Shown piece by piece: positions 35,201 through 46,859 of a stretch of 64,000 bases of DNA; position 1 is the stretch's first letter, and each line of letters starts with the position of its first letter. Below the pieces are notes generated by a model. It was not told the DNA's origin. It ran no database searches and saw only the letters and a list, made by a program, of their open reading frames with translations. Both the position numbers and the translations under genes were made by a program. Origin of the DNA: Tribonema minus (lineage: Eukaryota; Sar; Xanthophyceae; Tribonematales; Tribonemataceae); contig JAFCMP010000312.1 in NCBI GenBank assembly GCA_017506865.1, positions 744,001 to 808,000 of the forward strand, in the 5' to 3' direction.

Positions 35201-38200
35201 GGGCGAGTTCATGAACGACAACCTGGTGGACTTCTACATGAAGGTGCGCGTTCTTATGGCGTTCGCTCTGGTGGCTGTCGACGCCGTGCAGTTGAGTCAT
35301 CGCTCCACTCGGAGCAAGTACCCTGGCTGTGGTTTATCGCGCCCTTCAACTCGACACAGCGGTGTAGTCGCAGGCACGCAGAGCGGCACGCACACGGGCG
35401 CAGTGCTACCGCATGCACACACCGCCGCCGGGACCTGCATGTGTTCTCTCTACTCTAAAAAAGTCTGCGCCATCGCGGCTGCCATGGCGCTTGCCGTCAT
35501 CAACGCAGATGCTGCTGCAGCCAAATGCCACGTGTTCTCGACCCCTTACAAAAGAGGCTGTCATTTTCCGGGTCGCTCGCCCCCCCATCTCTTCAGGAGT
35601 GGGGTGCTTTCTTGTAGCTCACGTTGTTCAGATTGCTCGGCCATCACAATTGATGCCGTCATTGCTGGCGCTGCTGCCGCCGAATGCCGCGTGTTCCCGC
35701 CCTTGCGCGCGCTCTTCACATCGTGGCCATCGTACGCCGCCGCCGCCGCCGCCGCTGCCGCTGCTGTCGCCGAATGTTGCGTGTTCTCAACCCCTTGCAG
35801 TTCACGCCGTTCACATCGCGCGCCCATTGCACTCAGTTCCATCATTGCTGGCGCTGCTGTTACCAAATGCCGTGCGTCTCTCGCTGCCGTGTGTTCTCAT
35901 CGCTGCTGCCGCCGAAATGCCGTGCGCTCCCGACCGCTCATAGCTCACGACATTCACGCCCTGTGGCCATCGTACTCGCCGCCGCCGCTACCGTCAATGC
36001 TACGCATTCCTGGCCGCTCATAGCTCACAGCGTTCACGTTGCACGGCCATCATACTGGCCGCCGCTGCCGCTGCTATGCATTCCCCACCGTTCATAGCTC
36101 ACAAAATTCACATCGCGCACCCATCGTGCTCACCTCCGCCGCCGCCGCCGCTGCCGCCGCCGCTGCCGCCGCGGCCGCAGGCGCTGCTGCGCGAGGAGGA
36201 GGGCGCGGCGGCGCCGTGGGCGCGCAGCAGCGCGACGCGCGCGGACGCGGCGGCGCGGCGCGCGCAGTGCCACGCCTTCTCCTCGCACTTCTTCACCAAG
36301 CTGCGCGAGGCGCCGCTGGCGCGCTTCGAGGAGGCGTACAGGAACGTGGCGCGCTGGGGGTGCGGGCGCGCGCTGTTTGAGACGCGCTTCGCGTTCGTTC
36401 CCGTCGCCGAGCGGCTGCACTGGAGCCTGGGTGAGCGCTGCTGGTGAAGTGCAGTTCCATGCGTTGTCAGGGGGGGTGTGGGGGGGGCAGGGGGTGGGTA
36501 GGGTTTGTGGCGCGGGGGGGGGGGGGGAGGGAAGGGGGGGGGGGGTAGCATTGCCTAGGGAATCATGTTATCTTGAAATTATTTGTCTGGCGCTGCAATG
36601 GCCGCCATGGTGAAGCCTTACTTGAGGTGCAGCTGGTGGCACTCTGTAGATCAACTGCCATCTGCTTAAGACGCGACTCAATGACTTGAATCGATGCGGC
36701 TTCTCAACCAGCATAGCCTCGCGCCGAGCGCCACTGCGCTTCATGGGAGCATGCAAGCCGATATGACGTGACTACTGCTCTGTGTGGATCATGGTGCGCT
36801 CAGGCTGACGGGGGGGGGGGGGGGGGGGGGGGGGAGGGGTTTGGGAAGGGGGGAGGGGGGAGGGGGTGCCCTTTGGTGCGCTCACGATGAAGAAGCGGGG
36901 GGGGGGGGGCAAGGGGGAGGGTGGAGGTCCTTGGCGGAAAGTGCAGGTTCTGGTGTCCTGCAGAACAGCCTTCACAGCACCGCTTGTTTGCCGCATTAGC
37001 ATGCAATGGCGAGGTTGACCATTGCCCCACCTAAGTGCAGCTGCCACACTATACAGTAATTGTCCCACTCACGAGGCTGCTCGTCTCTCAATGAATTCCG
37101 CGCACACGCCATTGCCGCTGCTGCCTCAGTCGCATATCAAGTCATCTCATTCGCGTCACTTCATCTCATTCAACCTCTGCTGCCTCTTTCGCGCAGTAAA
37201 TGAGTATCTTGTTCATGTGAATTCATCTCATTCACGTTGATTCACGCCAGTTCATCTCGTTTTGTGCGCGCAGCCGTCATCGTCAACCTGCGCGCCCTCC
37301 GCCCGGAACGCACGCAAGCGGCCGCGCTGACTGGCGCCGCCGCATCTGAAGCCGCCACCGCTGCCGTCGCAGACAGCGCAAGTACTGCCGCCGCTGCTGA
37401 TACAGCGAATCCCGCGCGCCCTGCACCCGGAACCGCTGCTGCTGCTGCTGCTGGTGGTAGTGGTGCGAGTTCGGCTGATGCTTCTGTGGCGGCGAGCGAG
37501 GCCGCTGCAGCAGCTGGCGATGGCGCTGCCGCTGCTGCTGCCACTTGCGGCGCAGGCAAGACGGCGTCCGCTGCAGCTGCGGATGGGTCGGACCTGTCAG
37601 GCGAGGAGAAATGGTGTGTAGACGATAATGACTCGCAGTCCGACACGCAACCTCAACTTCCACTTGAGGTAGCAGCGCGGGGGGCGGCGGTGCGTGAGGA
37701 GGAGTCCACCGTCGGCAGCGATTGCGATCCGGAGGAGCGGGCGCAGGTGGAGGCTGCGAAGCGGGCGTCGATGGTGGACATGGCGATGCAGCCGTGCGGT
37801 GTGGACGTGATCAAGGTCAGTGCTCAGGCGTGTGTCTGTGAGGGTGCGTCACACGTTGAAGTACGCTCGCCAGAGGGCGCACGCCTCGTTGCCGTTCCAT
37901 GTGCGCACGTCACATCTGCAGAGTGGCATTGCGCGAAGGAAAGCGCTTGCTGAAGTGCCTGTGCGAAGGAGGACGGGCTTGTTGTGCGACTTCCGGCTGA
38001 CACTGTCACGCAAATTGTTGTTCAAGTACATGGTGAGATACTCGCAGACCTCAGGCAGAAAAGCACTGACTGAGTTGAGCGATGCAAGTAATGAAGTGCA
38101 GTTTACTTGGTGCACCCTTTTGCGTGCCATACTGATACATTCACCGCACTTATCAGCTACAAAGGGTGTACGTTGTGGCCAGAAAAAGTGACATGTTTGT

Positions 38201-41200
38201 CGAGCTATGCCACTTTGGAAGACACTCAACCTCGACCACATAAAAGCCAGTCAAACCGGGTGGTCATACACACTAAGGAATCAGTAGCCAGTGCTAAGCA
38301 ATATAAAGCAGGCTATACAGCGGTCGCGCAGACTGCAGCTGGACGCCATCTGTATGTCAAAGTTTACCAGGAAGCACGCTGTTGGCCAAGTTTCACACGC
38401 TGCAACGGTCGCTGGTGCACATACATAAGCCAGTGCCATGCGCCAGACAAGCAACGGCACGGCCGATACAGTAGCACGCAGCAGCGGCAGCAGTGACGGT
38501 ACGTCAGCGTGTTCAGACAGTGGTGTTCCTCTCATTGCATAGGCTCCCTTGAGACCAGCTTCTGAAAGCAGACGCATTTTCTGGCAAAACAGAACTTCAG
38601 ATGGCCCCTTGTATGAGGCTGAAACGGACCCTCTCAACCTCCTTCTCATTCAATGGTTCAGGCATCTGGAGCTGCGGCGGCCGCAGGCACAGACAAGCCA
38701 GCAGCTGTTGCTCAGCAGGGGGGGTCGAAACGGGTGAAGAAGAGGCGCGCATCGGCAGCGGCGGCGGCGGCGGCGGCGGCTGCGGCGGCGTGGCCCGATG
38801 ATCAACCGCGGCCGTGCATTGTATTTCTGGACTCGCTGTCGATGCACCAGGAGCAGCGGATCGCGGGCTACCTGCGGCACTACGTGCAGGTGCGCGGTTG
38901 AAGTGATCAATCAAAGTTGAAGATCATGTTGAAGTTTGTGGCACGGCGGTGGACGTGCCACTACGAGGGCATGCGTGGCATGGTTGAAGTAAATTGGCAG
39001 TGCTGTGAATGCGCCAATGCAATGGCGCAGCAGTGCACCATGCGCTGCTGAGCACGCCAAGTTCCGGCACTGCGAAAACTCAGTCAGCGCATCCTACTAG
39101 TAGTAAGCAGAAACCTGAGGTGCAACTCAGCACGCCAACAGCGTGCTTTCGTGCCTGCAGCCGTCTCTTTGGAGAGGATCGCGAGTGTGCCTCGCGCGAA
39201 ACGGTCATGGCACGTGGCTTGCGTTAGTTGTGCGTGTTATTGCATCCCCTGTCCACGTCCAAGCGAGGGCATTGGCAGCGGCGCGTAGATCAGTGCGCGA
39301 AACGATTGGTGCAGCGGCATACCACTTCCCCACTGCACCTTGATGAAACAGTCGCAGGCGCTGCCGCCAAGCAAGCTTATTATGCGCCACAGCAGTGCGT
39401 TGCTGCTGGGTTTCGAGCGCGCTGCACATCACGCAGCAGCGCTCAGCGCATCCGGCCATGCTGCGCTATGCGGTCTGCGCGGGGGGCGCAGTGCGTGGCG
39501 CTCTCCCGTTCGGCATGCTGATGAGCGAGCGCTGCTGCATACAGACCACAGACAAGCAATCGTAATTACACATGATCACTTGATAGCAGCAAGGCGCTCT
39601 CAACATCAACTGCGGCAATTGTCACCTCAATAATCTGCTCACCGAGCGCTGACACGCGCCCCTGCGCGTTGCCTCAGCCGGAGTTGTGAAAGACGGCGCA
39701 TGCCGCCGCGCCGCCGCCTGCCGTCAGCGCGCACGCTGCTGCTATCGTGCCGCGCACCCCGTACCCATTTGTCAAATGTTGACCACAGTGCGCGCCACGC
39801 AGCAGCATCGCTTCGGACCTGGACGTGAGCACTGACGCCCCCCCGCCCCCCCTTACCTCCTTGCCCTTGCCCTGATCCCGGCTCTAAACCTAACTCAGCC
39901 TCCTCATCCGCACCATGCAGCGTCGCTCCGCACGGTCCTTCGCTGACACACACACACACTCACACACACACCCCACGAAGTGCTGTTGCAGGCAAAGTGG
40001 ATGGCAGCGCACCAGGGGGCGCCGCCGCTCGCCGTGAACGCGTGCAAGCCGCCCTTGTCCACAGCCGCGCGCGCCGCCGCAGCGTGTCGAAGTCTGAGCA
40101 ATGCGCGCGCATCATGCAACAGCGTCGCTGCGCACACGTGCGCGTGCTGTATCAGGGATGCTCGGTGTCAACACCCCCCTCCCCTTGCGTTGACTCTGCC
40201 CCCCCACTCTAAATCTACCCTGACCACACCACTGCATGCGACGCAACAGTTGATGATGATGCTCGTGTACACAGGGCGGTGCCGAGCATGCTGTCGCCAC
40301 ACCTGCTGAGCCAGCATCATCATCCGTCACGTCGCAACCTGAAGCCCCCCGCGCACGCATGCAGCGTTGCTCAGCACGTTCCGTCGCTGCCCCCCCCCCC
40401 CTCCCCGCGCCCCCGCCGCCGCAGGCGGAGTGGAAGGCGGCGTACCCGGAGGCGCCGCCGCTGACGCTCAGCGTGCGCGACCTGCCGCTCGTCAAGCCGC
40501 GCGCGCCGCAGCAGTCCAACGGCTGCGACTGCGGCGTGTACGTGCTGCAGTACGCGGAGACGCTGCTGCGCGCGTGGCCGGAGGTGACGGCCGCGGAGGT
40601 GGGGGACGCGCTGGGGGGCTGCCTGGGGCCGCGCGCGTTCGGGGAGGGCGACGTCTCGGCGAAGCGCGTCGCGATGCGCGCGCTGCTGCTGCAGCACAGG
40701 TGGGCAGACGCAGCAGTCGCGGAATTGAGGTGGTACGTACGTGGTGCTTCTGTGTGGCCATGTTGACTGCGCCACTTGGGTGCGGGTAGCAGCAGATGCG
40801 CTGGCTAAGACCCTGGGGCCGCGCGCATTCGGGGAGGGCAACGTCTCGGCGAAACGCGTCGCGATGCGCGCGCTGCTGTTGCAACACAGGTGGGCCGTCG
40901 CAGCAGTCGCGCACTTGAAGTAGTTCATTCGTACACGCTGCTCCCGTGTGGGGCGGGTGGCGTCAGATGCGCTGGCTGAGACCCTGGGGCCGCGCGCGTT
41001 CGGGGAGAGCGATGTCTCGGCGAAGTGCGTCGCGATGCGCGTGCTGCTGCTGCAGCACAGGTGGGCCGTCGCAGCAGTCGCAGACTCGAAGTAGTTCATT
41101 CGTACACGATGCTCTTGTATGATGGCGCATGCGTCTGAAAGAGACTCCAACGCGCAGTCACCGCTGCACACTGGTTCACACTTGCCAATCGCCCTCGGCA

Positions 41201-42837
41201 TCACGAATTCGAGCCGCTGCGTGAGATCAGCATGACTGACAGCGCACGCGCTGCGGCGTCGCATGCGTGCAGGGAGGCGTACCAGCGGCGCATGGCGGAG
41301 GAGGCTGCCGAAAAGCGTGCGCGCAAGGAGCAGCGGCGGGCGTTGAAGGCGCAGCGCGGGGGGCAGGTATGTATGGTGGGGGGGGCATACATACCCATAC
41401 CAGCGTGAAAACCGTACGCAACCTTGCTCTTCGGTCTCACGTGTCTGCCAGTGAGCACGTGAGTGTGTCCTGCACCAACAGCTACGGCCTGCAGCCTCCA
41501 CAGTTTGCCCGACCTGTTGTGAATACTCTTACAAACGACGATTACACACGCGGTGCATCGAAGCAATGTTGTTGCCGCATGCAATGAGCAGCATGCCGCG
41601 CCGAACACATGATGTGGTGCGCCGAAAATCTGCCGCAGGCAGCAAAAACCTACCACCGCTTTGTGGCATGGGGACGATGCGCATGCGCTGCCCTAACCCT
41701 AACCCTAACCCATGCCCAAAACATGTCAGTTGCTTGTATAGGTGGTTCTGTATGGTACGCACGCACACACATTGTGTAGTATGCGTGCTGTGCAAGGCGC
41801 TGCGGAGAACCGTCAAGGCGCAGAGCTCGCAGCGTGTGGCGCTTGTAGGCAGTGATGGGCCCCACAAACATACATACCATCCCATACAGAAACTCTCGTT
41901 AAAATTCGCATTGTGTGTGTTTCCTAGGATCTACTTTACCCCTCCCGTTGCCGCGCCTACTTCTGTGCTAGAAGTACACCAGACCGCCAGACACAATGGC
42001 AATGATGCTCATGCCTACACTACAGGTTCTGTGAACCATGCCAGCATAAACATGCATACATCCTCCTCAATGTCACGATCCCGTGTACCGCAACTTTGCT
42101 CGCCAACGTTGACCCTTGCCAGCACAAACATGCATCCTTGCCAGCACAAACATGCATACACCCTCCTCAACGTCACGATCCCGTGTACCGCAAACTCTGC
42201 ACGCCAACGTTGACCCTTGCAGGCTGCGGCACCGCAAGCCAGCGCCACCACCAACGGCACCGCAAACAACAATGCCGACCCTTCAGCAGCACCGGGCCCA
42301 GCAACAGCTGCCGCATCTGCCACGCCTGCCGCTGCAATACCAAGTTCAACAAAGTCTTCAACTACGGCAGCGCCAGTGCCGCCCAACCTCACTTCCGCCG
42401 TTCTTGACCCATTCGCGGCAATGGCGCCGGACCCAGCGCGTGCCGCGGAATCCGCGACCGCGCCTCAGTCCTTTACAGCCGACGAAGCGGCGCAAGTGCA
42501 AGTGGCACTGGCGGAGGCGCAGGCGTCAATCGATGCTGCGAAAGCCGTAACGACGCCGCGTGCGTCTCCAGCGCGGCCAGCGGCAGCGGCAGCAGCAGCG
42601 GCGGCGGCGGCAGCGGCGGCGCCGCAGACGGCACGCATCGGCGTATCCCGCACCATCGAAACCGACTCAGACGCTGCCTCCAGCGCGGCGGAGGACGCTG
42701 ACACTGACGTGGACGCGGCGCCAGGCGTGCGCAGCGGCGGCGGCAGCAGTTGCAGCGGCGGCAGCGGCCGCAGTGGCAGCGACGCGGACAGCGGCAGTGA
42801 CCGCAGCAGCCGCAGCAGCAGCGATGCGGACAGCAGC

Positions 42838-42891
<54 letters not shown>

Positions 42892-44637
42892 AGTAGCGGC
42901 GGCGGCGCCATGGCGGGTCATGCTCTGAAAGGCGCTACCACCATCGTCGATTTGGACTCGCACGACGGCAGCGACGGCGGCGCTGGGGACGGCAGCAACG
43001 CGGCGTTGAGCGCCGATGAGCAGGGCGGCAGCAGCGGCAGCAGCAGCCCAGCAGCATCGCCGCACCGCCACGCGCATGTGCCGCACAGTCCCAGCAACAG
43101 TCGCGGCAGTGGCGGCGGTCAGCGCCTGCACCGCCGCCGCGGCGCAGCTGAGAATCACAGCGGCTCGAGCGCGGCGCAGCGGCCCAATGGCATTGCTGAC
43201 GTGGCAAACGGCAGCAGCGGCGACGATGCGTGGCTGGACGGCAGTGCCGTCCATGCGGCGGATGCCAGCGACGCCGCTGCTGCCGCCGCTGCTGCCACAG
43301 CCCAACATTCCTGTGCTCGTGGCGCGCCGTTGGCGGATGCCGCCGCCGCGCAGGCGCCGCCCGTGAGCCGTCTCAATATGCTGAGTGGCGCTGCACATGC
43401 TATCCTCGCCGCTGCCGCCGAGCCTGTGGCCGCACAGAGCCTGCACGCGTTCTCGCAGCAGAGCCCGCGGGCGCCGCTGCCGCTGCCGCTGCCGCCGCGG
43501 CGCCTCGTGCCGGCGGCGGCAGCGGCGACGGCAGCACCTCCGTCGCCTTCTAGTGCAGAAGGCGCTGTGGTCATACACTCGGATGACGATTGCGTAGGCA
43601 CGCCGCCTGCAACGTCCATGGCTGCTGTCGACCACTCAGCCAGGAGGATCGCGCGCGCGGCCGTTCGCAAGCGAGTTGACCCACCGTGGTATGCCTCTGG
43701 CATCGATATGCTTGATGGCGAGTGTGCAAATGACTGTGGCGCTGCTCAGGAGGAGCGCAACGGACACGCGCCGTCGCCGCGGCAGCGACACCCCCAGGTG
43801 CACGCGCGAGTCGCGCACTTCGCGTGGACGCCGCAGCAGCACGAGAGCACGGCCGCAGTTGACGCAGGTGCGGACGCGCTTGCGCCCTTCGAGGTGCCGC
43901 GACAAGAAGCGGCGTGGGCGCAGGACGCGGTAGCTGCGGCAGACACCGAGCGACAGCGCTCGGAATCCGACCATGACGTCGAGATGGTGGCCGCGACGGC
44001 GCCTGAGGGTGCGATGCCGGCTTGGGAGCAGCAGCAGGACCATGAAGCGCGGAGGAAGCGGCAGCGCACGTATGGCGCCTCCTGTAGTGCGGACGGTCAG
44101 AGAAGCGAGGCAGGTGTCAGGGCGCATGCGGCAGCAGAGGCGAAGGCGGCGGCTGCCAAGGAGGCGGCGGACGCGTACGAGGCTTCACTTCTCGCCAAGC
44201 AGCAGCGCTCAGCATCAGAAGATGACGACGGCGACGTTGAGATAGTGGACGGAACGCCGGCGCACGGCGCGCCGCCGCCGGCCAAAGACGTGAACGGCAA
44301 GGCTGCGCTGCAATTTGCTATTGTGCGCGGCAAGGCTGGCCGCGAGCGCCGCGGCAAGCACTTGCAGCAGTCGGCGGTGGCAAAGGCGGCGGCGGCGGCG
44401 CCGCGCGCAGGCTGCGGCGCCAACGGCAACGGCGGCAGCGGCGAAGGCGGCAGCGGTGGTGGCGGCGGCGGCAGCGCACATCCGGGTCAGTTGGGCTTGC
44501 AGCAACCCCAGTGGCAGCATCAGCAGCAGAATGGCAGCGCCGCGGCGATCAATTCGTGCTCGCCATCAGCAAGCACAGCTCGTGGTAATGCCGCGTTGTC
44601 AAATGAGTGGCGCGCGGCGGGGGAAGTGACAATGTGA
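32273..44637 (+). CDS. Ulp1/SENP-type SUMO protease (peptidase family C48), about 2008 aa
   Basis: Nine exons, phases matching at every join: 32273-33502, 34014-34142, 34380-35243, 36181-36430, 37274-37815, 38662-38889, 40425-40699, 41273-41366, 42223-44637 (TGA). The catalytic core begins LVYPTDRGAQDAITITRGDM, then LDEGEFMNDNLVDFYMK (exon 3), CHAFSSHFFTKL, and His821 in LHWSLAVIVNL. Asp1062 (CIVFLDSLS), Gln1111 and Cys1117 (QSNGCDCGVYVLQ) follow. The full His-Asp-Cys set is present, so it should cleave SUMO or a related ubiquitin-like protein. An insert of over 200 residues between His and Asp recalls SENP6/7, whose catalytic domain is split by an insert. The N-terminal 450 and C-terminal 800 residues are Ala/Gly/Ser/Gln-rich with acidic SSSDDDDDDDGG and basic patches, probably disordered and nuclear. 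Exon 9 joins in phase but shows no domain, so its membership is less certain. Confidence 0.85.
35460..36140 (+). repeat. Tandem minisatellite in protease intron 3
   Basis: About seven degenerate units of roughly 80-100 bp built from GCTGCTGCCGCCGAATGCCG, GTGTTC, CTCATAGCTCACA.C.TTCAC and GGCCATCGT. The last unit runs into the polypyrimidine tract and acceptor of exon 4 (36180). The array is therefore a repeated copy of the intron's 3' end. Long open frames across it arise from the GCC repeats. Confidence 0.75.
36810..36834. repeat. G25 homopolymer in a G-rich intron
   Basis: 25 consecutive G, with further G runs at about 36512-36545 and 36897-36910, all in protease intron 4. On the plus strand this RNA could form G-quadruplexes. 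Confidence 0.9.
39665..40100 (+). repeat. Decoy copies of protease exon 7 start and acceptor
   Basis: Real exon: CAG|GCGGAGTGGAAGGCGGCG. Copy at about 39988: CAG|GCAAAGTGGATGGCAGCG, reading AKWMAAHQGAPPLAV like AEWKAAYPEAPPLTL, then diverging. A more decayed copy begins CAGCCGGAGTTGTGAAAG near 39672. Confidence 0.85.
40795..41075 (+). repeat. Decoy copies of protease exon 7 end and donor
   Basis: The last 90 bp of exon 7 plus donor are repeated. The word CTGGGGCCGCGCGC lies at 40623 (real), 40813 and 40984, periods 190 and 171. Both copies keep the CACAG|GTGGGC donor. Copy 2 still encodes PRAFGEGNVSAKRVAMRALL, almost identical to the real GPRAFGEGDVSAKRVAMRAL. Confidence 0.95.
41692..41712. 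repeat. Short CCCTAA array
   Basis: Three CCCTAA units in protease intron 8. Similar short arrays lie at 49446-49463 and, degenerate, at 56760-56778. Confidence 0.85.
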
Positions 44638-46769
44638 TGCGTGATAGGTTTTGATAGGGTATGGTCAGGCGTGCTTTAGTTGAGCCGCGTGACGGCGTTG
44701 CGGCAGCAGCGGCGCAAGCTGCACGTCTTTTGCATGGGTTTACGGTGTGAGTGCTGCATGCGCGCACAGCGCAAGCGTACTTGGTTATAAAGGCAAAGAC
44801 TGGAGGGTTACGCTGCAGTGTCTGTGTTTGTGTGCTTGGTGCATTGTGCCACCGTGCTTGCCAGCCAGTTGTGTGCTGCCTTGTGCGCTCTGCCTCTGCA
44901 GCACCGTCCTTTGTCCGCATGCGCGCTGTACCGGCAGATAGCTTCTGTCTACCTTGCGGCCTGGTCTTGTCAAATGCTGAAAGTCTGCGCAGCACAGCGT
45001 GTGCACGCGCAGCCATCTCAGTGCCCACCGCATGCTTTCATGCTCGTTGTATCATATATGTATACGTATTATGTTATGTATGCATCAGATGTTACGTCAG
45101 GGCCTGTCCTTGGCACAATCAGGAACAGTGTGTGTGCCGTACACAGTGCTCAACGTATGGTTACTCATGGACTTTCGATGCGTGCCAGGCTTCGGCACAT
45201 GGGGAGCTGTTTTTGAGCTCATATGTCTATGACACTTGCACACTCTTGCAGCTTCTTCTTCGGGTGCACTTCGCACTCTTCTCAATCCCAGTCAACGCTC
45301 AATGAAGTGCTGATCAGGGGTAGTGGAAGTTCATACACTGAGGCCGGCAATGTTCGTTTGAGGGGTTGTCATTGAGACACTTTCAGACTGTCACACAATA
45401 TGTAGATTCCGTACAGCAAGCTTGATACCATTCATTTGGCTTTTGTGCGCCCTGAGCAAGAACTTCAATTAACTTAAAAAGTACACATGCAGTGGAGCAC
45501 CGCTTGCTTCAGTGCTTGTTGCTGTGAACTTGGTGCTTGCCCATACACCTCCATATGCTCAGGACGTGCATCTATCAAGGATAGATCTTGTCATGGTGTG
45601 CAGTAGTCGCAAGGATGAACCGAAGCTGCTTAGTAAGTTTCACTCTGTGCCATCATAGAACACCATGGACTACGCATTGTGCACGCATGCTGAGCTGCAC
45701 TCGTCTGCTCTTTGAAGTATTTCAGAATCATATCCATGCTCTGGATGCAATGATGTGCAGGAAACCTTGCCGAGAGAAACCATTGGCTTGTTGTCAAGCG
45801 TGTCATCGTGGTGTCGACATGCTTGTATATGCACCATTTCTAGGCATCAGCACGAGATCTACCACAACTCATGCGCGCACTTGCCAAACAAATGGGTAGG
45901 GTTGTGCATGTGATGTCAGGCTACCTCGATTGCTGGCACCTGCAACACAGTGTTGCGTCGATACATCTCAATGAAGTTCAAGAAACGCAGTACGTGATGT
46001 CAATCAGCCCAAACAGGTCCCTGGCAGCAAGCTCCTCCAAATTTGAAGGCGAACTGCCCATACAATGCACACGTGCAAACGAATTCATGCATGAGTAACC
46101 TGCATAAGCAGTGTGCGCTGCTGTGCGAAAGCTACATGGATGCAGCGCCGCTCAGCGAGGCAGATCAAGTGCAACATCAACATCAGCAGTACTGTGCGCA
46201 TCAAGCAGCAAACGCACACAAACTCAGAGCCCACACAGGAATCGTTGGCGAAAGAGTAATGTATTTCTTACTTGCATTGCTGCATGCAGCCCAATGTTGA
46301 CAACAGTGCTCACCAGTAGGCAGCAAACGCAATGAAGGCACACACACTACGTTGCCGACCGTGGACGAGCATGCACGGGGGAGCCCCTACTGCTCAAACC
46401 CTACCTACTTAGATGGCTGTTAGCACGGGCCAGGCATACTCCAAGTCTGGATGACAAAAGAGTCTCTGATGCTGGCTTACAGTCTGTCACTGGCTTGAAG
46501 TTTGTCGTCATCACACCATTCATCGCGCGTGTACTCCAGCGCCAATTGCCCCATTCCTGTCAGCAGTCGGACAACGTCTCGAGGGGCAAGGGGGTACAAT
46601 CTTTGAAATCATGAGTTAGTGTGAAGGTAGGCTTGCGCCGCACTCCAAGGGCAGGTGTCTCATCAGAAAGGTGGTGTTCAGAGGCAGCAAGGTCAGAGCG
46701 AGGTTTCTATTGTATGCACTTCGTCGCCACTGCCGAATGACAAACACTGCTTGCCTTTCCTTTTAATAC
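44638..46769. other. Intergenic region after the protease gene
   Basis: No exon with supporting splice sites was found. The frame at 44751-45305 is open but Cys-rich and repeat-like. The interval holds the protease 3' UTR and one dispersed repeat copy (45345-45440). Confidence 0.5.
45345..45440 (-). repeat. Inverted copy of the 58.4-kb dispersed repeat
   Basis: AGATTCCGTACAGCAAGCTTG (45404 onward) is the exact reverse complement of CAAGCTT..TCT at about 58481-58502 apart from ends, and GTTGTCATTGAGACACTTTC matches inverted GAAAGTGTCTC-type words there. Confidence 0.75.
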
Positions 46770-46851
46770 AGCAGCAGCAGCGGCGGAAGCAGCAGCAGCA
46801 GCAGCAGCAGCGGAAGCAGCAGCAGCAGCAGCAGCAGCTGCTGCAGCAGGG
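46770..46851. repeat. Interrupted CAG tract
   Basis: (CAG)n with GGAAG interruptions. Confidence 0.9.
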
Positions 46852-46859
46852 GCAGTACC

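Noticed and set aside
34257..35300. 347-codon minus-strand open frame
   Set aside because: It is antisense to protease exon 3, Arg/Ala-rich from GC bias, and the plus strand carries the conserved Ulp1 motifs.
34343..35458. 371-codon plus-strand frame in a second phase over protease exon 3
   Set aside because: Arg-rich shadow frame; the other phase holds LDEGEFMNDN and FYMK.
42667..43635. 322-codon minus-strand frame over protease exon 9
   Set aside because: Shadow of the GC-rich, repeat-rich plus-strand exon; no motif and no splice support.
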